Origin: Spirosoma arboris
GTDB taxonomy: Bacteria > Bacteroidota > Bacteroidia > Cytophagales > Spirosomataceae
Reading direction: 5' to 3'
NCBI RefSeq assembly: GCF_009754945.1
Contig: NZ_WPIN01000004.1
Location: forward strand, 248,001-312,000
Length of the DNA: 64,000 nucleotides
Notes under the pieces: generated by a model
What the model was told of the DNA's origin: nothing
What the model saw: only the letters and a program-made list of their open reading frames with translations
The model's database searches: none
Program-made: the position numbers and the translations under genes
Part shown: positions 41,014 to 48,095 of the stretch, piece after piece
How positions within the stretch are numbered: the stretch's first letter is position 1
How the letters are laid out: the number at the start of each line of letters is the position of its first letter

Positions 41014-41093
41014 TTTCTTTAATAGGTTGATTGATAGCTATTTATAAGAAATGCTTCTGGTCTGCTTTTTGCTTTAGTAGTAAAAAAAACTTT

Positions 41094-41471
41094 ATGCGGA
41101 CACTTGTACTCTATATTTTGCTGTTTGCGACATTGCTACCGACGGTTAGCCAATGGGGAATTATTGCGCATTATCAGCTCGATAAAGATTACATTGCTCG
41201 TGTACTTTGTGAGAACCGCAATAAGCCCCAACTTCACTGCGATGGGCAGTGTTATCTGGCTAAACAACTAAAAGCACAACAGGAAAAGCAGGATAAAGAG
41301 ACGACCGAACGTGTACAGAATTCGCCGGTTATTCAGCTCTTTTATCAGGCAGGCTTTTTGTTTCAGTTCATTCCGGTTTGGAAGTTGCTCCTGTCTGCTG
41401 GCTTTCCAGCGTATCGATTTCCTTCGTATGTAGCTCCGTTAGAGAGCCTGTTTCAGCCGCCCCAAGTTTAA
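41094..41471 (+). CDS. Small secreted CENR/HCDGQCYL protein (paralogue 2)
   Basis: A 125-residue paralogue of the gene at 39172. ATG 41094 is chosen to give the N-terminus MRTLVLYILLFATLLPTVSQ. The shared block is DYIARVLCENRNKPQLHCDG followed by QCYLAKQLKAQQEKQDKET; the middle differs and is hydrophobic, and the end is again SLFQPPQV. The conservation of Cys, His and Cys together with free variation elsewhere suggests that the block is the functional site. It lies directly before the TonB receptor gene. Function unknown. Confidence 0.7.
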   Translation: MRTLVLYILLFATLLPTVSQWGIIAHYQLDKDYIARVLCENRNKPQLHCDGQCYLAKQLKAQQEKQDKETTERVQNSPVIQLFYQAGFLFQFIPVWKLLLSAGFPAYRFPSYVAPLESLFQPPQV

Positions 41472-41586
41472 GCCGTTTTCGCAAAAGGACCTATATGTCA
41501 GGCTCGCAACGGCAGACTATGCCGGAGCGTTTTCTAAAATCCTATAGGTCTAAATGTGTCGTTTTCTGACTTAAACTAACATCATT

Positions 41587-43929
41587 GTGAAAATTTATAA
41601 GTTACTCATAACCGCTTGGTTATGGGCAATCATTGTATGTTCTGCTTCCGCACAGGATGTAAAACAGGGGCTTGTCTTCGACGCCCAAACCAAGGAACCT
41701 CTGCCCGGCGTCACGCTGTCGTGGGCCGATGGTAAATCGGGTGCCGTTACCGATGCAAATGGCCATTTTTCATTAGCCACTAGCCCGACAAAAGTCATCG
41801 TATCGGCGGTGGGTTATCGTCGCCAGGAGATTACGGTAACACCTGGGCAGCCGCTTCAGATTGCCCTTGAACCAGCCGCCGAAGATCTCCAGACGGTAGT
41901 TGTAACGGGAAATCGGGAGGCTGCGCTACGTACTGAAACGCCCATTGCGATTTCCAAACTATCGGCCAAACTGATCAACGAAACCAAGCCCACGAGCATT
42001 TACGAGGTCATCAACAAAACGCCGGGTGTGCTCATGGTGAACCTCAACAACGAGCAGCACATGATGGCCATTCGGCAACCGATGACCACCAATGCGTATT
42101 TCCTGTACATGGAAGATGGTGTGCCGATTCGACCGATGGGCGTGTTTAATCATAATGCGCTGCTCGAAATGAATCAGTTTACGGTCAGTTCAATTGAGGT
42201 GGTCAAAGGGCCAGTGTCGTCGATTTATGGGCCGGAAGCGGTAGGGGGAGCGGTAAATTTCATCACGCAACGTCCGACCGCTGTACCAACCGCTCGTGTT
42301 GGTATTCAGGTTGACCAGTGGGGTTATCAGCGACTTCAGGTTGGGGCAGGAGCGAGGCAGGGCAAATTCGGAATTTATGTAGGTGGCTTTGTCTCGCGGC
42401 AGCGCAATTCGTGGTTAGCCAGTTCAGATTACGACAAGTCCTCATACTTTGCCCGACTCGAATACGCCTTCACCCCCAGAACCCGCCTGACCGGCACGCT
42501 GTCTTATAACGACTACAATTCGCAAACTAGTGGCAGCGTAGACAGTACAGCCTTTTTTGCCCGTCAATACGTTAGTACTACCGATTTTACGTATCGAAAA
42601 ACGGTCTCGTTACGTAGCCGCCTGACACTGGAACATGACTGGAAAGACGGTTCGCAATCGTTCATAACGGCCTTTGTACGAAACAACAGCGTAGGCCAAA
42701 ATCCGGCGTATTCGATTCGTTGGACAACGGGCGCGACAACGGCAACAGGGCAGATTAACAGCAATGATTTCAAGAGTTACGGCTTCATTACCCAACATAC
42801 GCAACGGCTGAATTTTCTGAACAGCAAGCTTATTGTCGGTGCCACGGTCGACCTTTCGCCTAATACGTATTACGCGTATCAGACCGATATGGCAGCCGAG
42901 TTGCGAGCCGATAAAAAATCAGTGGTCAAATACACACTCTTGGCTGAACGTCCTGACATTCAACTGGCTAACTACCAGGCCGATATTCATAATGTAGCAG
43001 CTTACGTGCAGTATGATTTTGAACCGTTGCCCAAATTCCGCGTATCGGCAGGCTTGCGCTACGACCGTATGGCTTTCGATTATACGAATGCGCTGGATAA
43101 AAGCTCAGGGAACAAAGACTATAGTCAGGCCACTCCGAAAATCGGGGCGACCTATGATTTAGGTAATGGCAAGGGCTTGTACGCCAACTATGCCAAAGGC
43201 TTTTCGCCACCTGCCCTTACGTCGATTTTCCTGAAACGAACCACGCCCACCGCTTCCGGCGATCAGTTCTATTACAACCTGCAACCCGCCAAGTTCGATA
43301 ACATGGAAATCGGTGGCTGGGCTTCGTTGCTGAACAATAAAGTGTATGTCGATGCCGCGCTTTATCAGATGAATGGCACGAACGAACTGCTCAGCATCCG
43401 CCAGCCCGATAACTCAACGGACTATCAATCAGCAGGTCGGACGCTGCACCGAGGTGTTGAGCTGGGCATTACGTACCGACCTTCGAAACAAGTGTTTTTT
43501 CGCTTTGGGGGCACTCATGCTGTACATCAGTTTGTTGAATTTACCCTCAGTCAGCGGGCTTCTGATGCGCTACAGAACGTAAATGGAAAAGATATGCCAT
43601 CTGCTCCGCGCACGCTCTGGAATACCGAAATTTCATATTACCCGTCCTGGTTGAAGAATTTCCGGACATCGGTGGAGTGGCAACACGTAGCGAGCTGGTA
43701 TCAGAACCAGACCAATACGGTTAACTATGGCGGCTACGATTTTGCGAACGTTCGGGTAGGTTACCAATGGAAAGGCATCGAGGTATTCTCTAATATCCTG
43801 AACGTCACCAACGCACTCTTCGCCACCAACGCTACACGTGGTAACAATGCTACTGACCGCACCACCTACACCCCAGCAGCTCCGCGCACATTTGTGTTCG
43901 GCGTTCAGTATAATTTTTCAGGCAAATAA
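41587..43929 (+). CDS. TonB-dependent outer-membrane receptor (probable copper)
   Basis: A 780-residue receptor with GTG start, signal peptide MKIYKLLITAWLWAIIVCSA, carboxypeptidase-regulatory-like domain (about 25-95), plug (about 115-225) and barrel ending VFGVQYNFSGK. The plug is unusually rich in Met and His: QHMMAIRQPMTTNAYFLYME and IRPMGVFNHNALLEMN, the residue types that bind Cu(I)/Cu(II) in copper receptors such as OprC. The neighbours (MbnP-like protein, cytochrome-like lipoprotein, CENR/HCDG proteins, CQCC protein) support copper or a copper complex as substrate. No SusD partner. Confidence 0.9.
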   Translation: MKIYKLLITAWLWAIIVCSASAQDVKQGLVFDAQTKEPLPGVTLSWADGKSGAVTDANGHFSLATSPTKVIVSAVGYRRQEITVTPGQPLQIALEPAAEDLQTVVVTGNREAALRTETPIAISKLSAKLINETKPTSIYEVINKTPGVLMVNLNNEQHMMAIRQPMTTNAYFLYMEDGVPIRPMGVFNHNALLEMNQFTVSSIEVVKGPVSSIYGPEAVGGAVNFITQRPTAVPTARVGIQVDQWGYQRLQVGAGARQGKFGIYVGGFVSRQRNSWLASSDYDKSSYFARLEYAFTPRTRLTGTLSYNDYNSQTSGSVDSTAFFARQYVSTTDFTYRKTVSLRSRLTLEHDWKDGSQSFITAFVRNNSVGQNPAYSIRWTTGATTATGQINSNDFKSYGFITQHTQRLNFLNSKLIVGATVDLSPNTYYAYQTDMAAELRADKKSVVKYTLLAERPDIQLANYQADIHNVAAYVQYDFEPLPKFRVSAGLRYDRMAFDYTNALDKSSGNKDYSQATPKIGATYDLGNGKGLYANYAKGFSPPALTSIFLKRTTPTASGDQFYYNLQPAKFDNMEIGGWASLLNNKVYVDAALYQMNGTNELLSIRQPDNSTDYQSAGRTLHRGVELGITYRPSKQVFFRFGGTHAVHQFVEFTLSQRASDALQNVNGKDMPSAPRTLWNTEISYYPSWLKNFRTSVEWQHVASWYQNQTNTVNYGGYDFANVRVGYQWKGIEVFSNILNVTNALFATNATRGNNATDRTTYTPAAPRTFVFGVQYNFSGK

Positions 43930-43936
43930 ATTACTA

Positions 43937-44013
43937 AACACGGAGATACGGAGGTCTCACGGAGTAAACGGAGAAAGTTAGTGTACTCCGTGCTGCCTCC
44001 GTATCTCCGTGTT
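43937..44013. repeat. Inverted repeat, CTCCGTG family
   Basis: Perfect 18-bp arms AACACGGAGATACGGAGG (43937-43954) and its complement (43996-44013). Inner copies of ACGGAGTAAACGGAG and ACTCCGTG add further pairing. It fills the spacer between the TonB receptor and the BNR-type gene. Confidence 0.8.
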
Positions 44014-44028
44014 AAAAATAAACAGACC

Positions 44029-45243
44029 ATGAAAAGCTTAGTAGTTACACTCCTCCTTTTCGGCCTGATTGCTGAAAAGCCAACCAAGGAAACCTCCGTT
44101 TCTAACCCGCAATTCGTTGGGGCAGTACCACGCCTGACGACTGATGCTTCCGGTAATCCACTACTAAGCTGGGCCGAGAAAGAAGGCGATAAAGGCAGCG
44201 CTTTTTACTTCGCCATTTCAAAAGATGGCGGACAAACCTTTGGCGAAAAGATTCGGGTGAAAGCGCCCACTACGCTCTCGGTTCACGCGGAAGGTATGCC
44301 GAAGATTGCCGAAAAAGCCGACGGTACGTTGCTAGCCGTATTTGAAGTGCCGAATCCCACACCGGCATCACGATTTGCGGGTGATCTGCTCTATACAGTG
44401 TCGTCCGACAAAGGCCAAACCTGGACTGACCCCAAGCCGGTTCATCAGGATGCTACACCGGGTAAGAGTCATTCATTCAGTGACATAACGCGTCTGCCGA
44501 ATGGGGAAATTGGCGTGGCCTGGCTCGATGAGAAGCTGCCGAATCGGGAAGGTCGGCCAGTGGTGTTTGCACAGACAACGAAAGGAAAAGGCTTCGGTTC
44601 GGCGGTGTTGATTGATGATAATGCCTGCCAATGCTGCCGCATGAATGTATTTATCGATGCTAAAAAATACATTCACCTGACCTATCGTGATTTACTGCCC
44701 GCTGCCAAATCCGGTGAAATCGCATCCCGTGATATGAGTACAGCTGTTTCAATGGATGGCGGCAAAACATTTAGTAAGCCGCAAGTCTTATTTGCCGATC
44801 ACTGGCAGGTCAATGCGTGCCCGCATGCGGGTCCAGTAGTGGCACAGGTAGGCAATGATATTCTGGCTACCTGGTTTTCGGGAAAGGAAGATGCCGCCGG
44901 ATTACGGCTGGCTCGTTTGGGTTCTGATAAGCTGGTATCCAGTGTGTTATCAAATCGGGCGAAACACCCGCAAATCGCGTCTGCTGGCGGGCGACTGGTA
45001 TGGGTTTGGGACGAGTCGATTTCCAAAGATGGTTCTGGCGAAATGGGCTCATTCGTACAACGTATTGGCATGCGAACCGTAGTCGGCGGAGTCGTTAGTC
45101 CCACTACATACCTCACACTCGAATCGGTTGACGCGACTTACCCCGCTGTGTTGGGCACAAAGAATGGGACGTTAGTTGCCTATGAGCAGACAAAGGATAA
45201 ACAGAATACGGTCGTCGTCGTGCGGTTTCTGGAGGCTCAGTAG
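44029..45243 (+). CDS. BNR/sialidase-like secreted protein with CQCC motif
   Basis: A 404-residue exported protein; ATG 44029 is preferred as the upstream codons lie in the CTCCGTG repeat. A short signal (MKSLVVTLLLFGLIA) is followed by a six-bladed-propeller-like fold with Asp-box/BNR repeats: SKDGGQTFGE, SSDKGQTWTD and SMDGGKTFSK. Between the blades is DNACQCCRMN (about 200-209), a four-residue Cys cluster that could bind metal, and NACPHAGP. True sialidase residues (Arg triad, Tyr/Glu) were not identified, so sialidase activity is doubtful. It closes the putative copper locus and may be a metal-binding or sensing protein. Confidence 0.75.
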   Translation: MKSLVVTLLLFGLIAEKPTKETSVSNPQFVGAVPRLTTDASGNPLLSWAEKEGDKGSAFYFAISKDGGQTFGEKIRVKAPTTLSVHAEGMPKIAEKADGTLLAVFEVPNPTPASRFAGDLLYTVSSDKGQTWTDPKPVHQDATPGKSHSFSDITRLPNGEIGVAWLDEKLPNREGRPVVFAQTTKGKGFGSAVLIDDNACQCCRMNVFIDAKKYIHLTYRDLLPAAKSGEIASRDMSTAVSMDGGKTFSKPQVLFADHWQVNACPHAGPVVAQVGNDILATWFSGKEDAAGLRLARLGSDKLVSSVLSNRAKHPQIASAGGRLVWVWDESISKDGSGEMGSFVQRIGMRTVVGGVVSPTTYLTLESVDATYPAVLGTKNGTLVAYEQTKDKQNTVVVVRFLEAQ

Positions 45244-45262
45244 ACGTATAATTCAACATTAG

Positions 45263-45418
45263 GATGCCGTAGGTGTCAAATGTTTATAGCATGCCGAAAA
45301 GCCTCGTGGAGAAGGCATGCCGAAGGTATGCAACAATAGGCGAATGGTAGCATACCTTCGGCATGCTTGGAAGATGACAATTCGAATTTTCTATAAACAT
45401 TAGATGCCCACGGCATCA
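45263..45418. repeat. Nested inverted-repeat element (MITE-like)
   Basis: Three nested pairs: an outer 11-bp pair (45263-45273 with 45408-45418, one mismatch), ATGTTTATAG (45280-45289) with CTATAAACAT (45391-45400), and GCATGCCGAAGGTATGC (45315-45331) with its complement (45350-45366). The second and third pairs are perfect. The size of about 156 bp and the layering are like a miniature element. It dominates the 338-bp spacer between the BNR-type gene and the response regulator; the rest of that spacer holds only AT-rich promoter-like sequence. A partial relative (GGCATCGGATGC, TTATAAACAT) is at 49771-49803. Confidence 0.7.
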
Positions 45419-45581
45419 CGCTGCCCCGTATTCACATTACTTAACATAATCCTCCCGCCAACATTAAACCAGACCGCTGCGTTTTATTTAGCGGGCCTTT
45501 GGGTGCGGTATGCTATAAAAGTGGTTTCTACCGACTTACTTTAGCCTTTGTTTTGATCAACCGCTGTCAGAAGACACGACT

Positions 45582-46265
45582 ATGCGAATTTTGATTGTTG
45601 AAGATGAATGGGAGGTTGCTTCACTCATTAAGGCTGGTTTAGAGGAGTACGACTTTGAGGCTGATACGGCGGGCAATGCTATGGAAGCACAGCAGCGACT
45701 GGCCGAAAACGAATACGATACCGTGATTTTAGACGTAAATCTGCCGGTCATTAACGGGTTCGACCTGTGCCGAATGATTCGGAATCGCTTTGATACGTTG
45801 CCTATTCTGATGCTGACAGCCTTTGGTAGTACCGACAGTAAAGTCAACGGATTTGAGGCTGGTGCCGACGATTATTTAGTGAAACCCTTCGAATTTCGAG
45901 AACTGGTTGTTCGCTTGCGGGCACTTAATCGGCGGAGTGGAGCTGCATCACAGGAAGCGTTGATACTTAAAATTGCCGACCTCGAATTTAATCAGCAAAG
46001 CAAAGCGGTCAAGCGGGGTAATCAGAAGTTAGTGCTGACGGCACGAGAACTGGCATTGCTTGAGTTTTTCATGAAGAACCAGAATAAGGCACTTACCCGT
46101 AACGAAATTATGGAGCATGTCTGGGATCTCAATTTCGATACCGGCACCAACGTAGTAGATGTGTACGTCAACTACTTACGTAAGAAAATCGATAAGGATT
46201 TTCCACTCAAACTGATTCATACAATTAGTGGCATTGGCTATATTATGCAGGCCACCGATGATTAG
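45582..46265 (+). CDS. OmpR/PhoB-family response regulator
   Basis: A 227-residue transcription regulator. The receiver domain has the acidic pair E9-D10 and phospho-acceptor Asp51 (VILDVNLP), Thr in MLTAFG and Lys in DYLVKPF. The DNA-binding winged helix (about 130-225) has LTARELALLEFFMKNQNKAL and VDVYVNYLRKKID. The gene is followed after 3 nt by its kinase. It resembles CusR-type regulators, consistent with the copper-like locus before it. Five 11-bp direct repeats behind the kinase gene (47632-47686) have the spacing of binding sites for this class. Confidence 0.95.
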   Translation: MRILIVEDEWEVASLIKAGLEEYDFEADTAGNAMEAQQRLAENEYDTVILDVNLPVINGFDLCRMIRNRFDTLPILMLTAFGSTDSKVNGFEAGADDYLVKPFEFRELVVRLRALNRRSGAASQEALILKIADLEFNQQSKAVKRGNQKLVLTARELALLEFFMKNQNKALTRNEIMEHVWDLNFDTGTNVVDVYVNYLRKKIDKDFPLKLIHTISGIGYIMQATDD

Positions 46266-46268
46266 CTT

Positions 46269-47636
46269 ATGAAAATACGCACTCGCCTGTTGGTTACGTT
46301 CGTGGGAATTGTAGCGGCTATTCTGCTCCTGTTTTCGGGTGTTGTGTATGCCACGGCAGAGTATTTTCGTCAACGCGATTTTTATAGTCGATTAAGCGAC
46401 AAGGCCAAGAATGTGGCCCGGCTTCTACTGGATGAAGAAGAAATTGACCTCCGCCTATTTCGGATTATCGAACGCAACAACATTACAGCGCTTCCCGAAG
46501 AACAAATCAATGTTTACGACCACAACAATCGAATTCTGTACTCAACACGGGATAGCTCGATTGTAAACTCCGAGGTCTTGACGCTTATCCGAACGAAGAA
46601 AGAGATCTTTTTTCGGAAAAACCGATCTGAAATTGTTGGCTTTACCTATCAGCATAAAAATCAGGAATACGTACTGGTTGCTTCCGCTTATGACCAGTAT
46701 GGAAAAGAAGAGATCGGTCATTTAGGGACAATCATGATTGTGGGGCTGGTGTGCAGTCTGGCTTTAGTGGCTGTCGTAGGCTGGGCTTATGCCGGCCGAA
46801 CGCTGAGGCCGATTTCTGACGTAGTGAAACAGGTCGATCAAATTACCGCATCGAATCTGGACCAACGTGTAACGGCCGGTAGCGATCATGACGAATTGGC
46901 TCAACTTGCCCACACGTTTAACCTGATGCTCGACCGGGTGCAGGAGGCTTTTGAAGTCCAGCGAAATTTTGTGGCGAATGCATCGCACGAATTGCGTACT
47001 CCGCTCACCATCATTACAGGGCAGATTGAAGTGACATTGCTCAAACGACGCACGGTCGAAGAGCACGAGGAAAAATGGAAAGCTGCCTTGGGCGTGATCC
47101 AGCGTATGAACAAACTAACAAATAATCTGCTCGACCTGACTCTCGTAAGTTTAGGGGCTACACCTCTGAAATTCAGTGAGGTAAGTGTCGATGAAGTTAT
47201 TTATCAGGCTGCTCAGATGCTCATGAACCGGCAATCTGACTACGCCGTTGTTTTCTCGTTCGAAGGCGAAACAGATCAGGTTCAGTCCTCACTCACGCTG
47301 GAGGGGAACAAATCACTGTTGTACTCGGCCTTTTTCAATCTTATGGAAAACGGCTGTAAGTTTTCGGAGAAAAAGCGCGTCGACGTCATTTTGGGTGCCG
47401 ATGAACAATGGGTAACGATTACGTTTAAAGATGAAGGTATTGGCATTTCAGAAACCGATCTAAAAAGTATCTACGAGCCCTTCTTCCGCGCTGAAAACGT
47501 CAAACGAATCCACGGGCATGGTGTTGGCCTACCCTTGACGTACCGCATCATTCAGCTCCACCGCGGCCAGATTCATGTTTCTTCACAAATTGGACGAGGT
47601 ACAACCTTTGTCATTCGTCTCCCCAAGAAGTTCTAA
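46269..47636 (+). CDS. Sensor histidine kinase (CusS-like)
   Basis: A 455-residue kinase with membrane helices at about 9-31 and 158-180 and a periplasmic sensor loop of about 125 residues between them. A HAMP linker (about 180-232) precedes ASHELRTPLT with phospho-acceptor His240. The ATPase domain has N-box NLMENGCKFS, G1 DEGIGISETD, F-box YEPFFRA and G2 GHGVGLPLT. The periplasmic loop has no obvious Cys/Met/His metal cluster, so the signal cannot be read. It is co-transcribed with the regulator at 45582. Confidence 0.95.
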   Translation: MKIRTRLLVTFVGIVAAILLLFSGVVYATAEYFRQRDFYSRLSDKAKNVARLLLDEEEIDLRLFRIIERNNITALPEEQINVYDHNNRILYSTRDSSIVNSEVLTLIRTKKEIFFRKNRSEIVGFTYQHKNQEYVLVASAYDQYGKEEIGHLGTIMIVGLVCSLALVAVVGWAYAGRTLRPISDVVKQVDQITASNLDQRVTAGSDHDELAQLAHTFNLMLDRVQEAFEVQRNFVANASHELRTPLTIITGQIEVTLLKRRTVEEHEEKWKAALGVIQRMNKLTNNLLDLTLVSLGATPLKFSEVSVDEVIYQAAQMLMNRQSDYAVVFSFEGETDQVQSSLTLEGNKSLLYSAFFNLMENGCKFSEKKRVDVILGADEQWVTITFKDEGIGISETDLKSIYEPFFRAENVKRIHGHGVGLPLTYRIIQLHRGQIHVSSQIGRGTTFVIRLPKKF

Positions 47637-47686
47637 TCGATCTCTAATCATCTTCTAACTAGTCTCTCATCACCTTCTAAGAGGCC
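47632..47686 (+). promoter_or_regulatory. Array of five 11-bp direct repeats (OmpR-type binding sites)
   Basis: Units start at 47632, 47643, 47654, 47665 and 47676 and read TCTAATCGATC, TCTAATCATCT, TCTAACTAGTC, TCTCATCACCT and TCTAAGAGGCC. The TCTAA/TCTCA core recurs at exactly 11 bp, one helical turn, as in PhoB/OmpR boxes. The first unit overlaps the stop codon of the kinase gene. The array ends 27 nt before a -7-like GAACTTTG, the position of an activator over a missing -33 element. Confidence 0.65.
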
Positions 47687-47713
47687 CTTAATTAAGGCTG
47701 TAGTTTATTAAAC

Positions 47714-47721
47714 GAACTTTG
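47714..47721 (+). promoter_or_regulatory. -7-like element behind the 11-bp repeat array
   Basis: GAACTTTG matches TAnnTTTG in 7 of 8 positions. No TTG is present at the -33 position, which the 11-bp repeats would replace if an activator binds them. It would drive the small gene at 47762 and perhaps the SulP gene. Confidence 0.4.
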
Positions 47722-47761
47722 TTATCTGAATTTCCGAGTGGATTATAAACCATTTTGAATC

Positions 47762-48052
47762 ATGGATAACAACGTTGATGAAAAGACTAATTTTAGAAAA
47801 CCTGCCAGTTGGATAGTCGTGTGGGGATTGATTTGGGTGCTTATCGCCTACAATATTTATTTCGATAATCGCCTGAACAACAATCGATACCGGGCCCAAT
47901 ACGAAGCAGAAAGCCAGCGAGCCGATTCATTATACATGGAGAAAGTTCGATTGGAGCAACGGCTACGGCAAATCGAAAAGTCTACCGTAAGACAACTGTC
48001 AACGAGCCAGTCAGATGCAGGGCCAAATCCAGTGGTAGCCAATAAATTATAA
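47762..48052 (+). CDS. Small membrane-anchored coiled-coil protein
   Basis: A 96-residue protein not matched to a family. It has one membrane helix at about 18-38 (WIVVWGLIWVLIAYNIYF) followed by a coiled coil of about 35 residues (AESQRADSLYMEKVRLEQRL) and a polar end. The topology is probably N-in with the coiled coil outside, or the reverse. It sits directly behind the 11-bp repeat array and before the SulP gene, so it may be a target of the two-component system. Confidence 0.6.
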   Translation: MDNNVDEKTNFRKPASWIVVWGLIWVLIAYNIYFDNRLNNNRYRAQYEAESQRADSLYMEKVRLEQRLRQIEKSTVRQLSTSQSDAGPNPVVANKL

Positions 48053-48095
48053 GCCTATCCTTCACCTACCAAACTCAACGGAATATACTATGTAA

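Noticed and set aside
39172..45243. Methanobactin biosynthesis or uptake operon
   Set aside because: No precursor peptide, MbnB/MbnC or di-haem MbnH gene is visible; only the MbnP-like lipoprotein and a TonB receptor are shared.
45263..45418. Intact insertion sequence
   Set aside because: The inverted-repeat element holds no transposase frame; it can be at most a miniature non-autonomous element.
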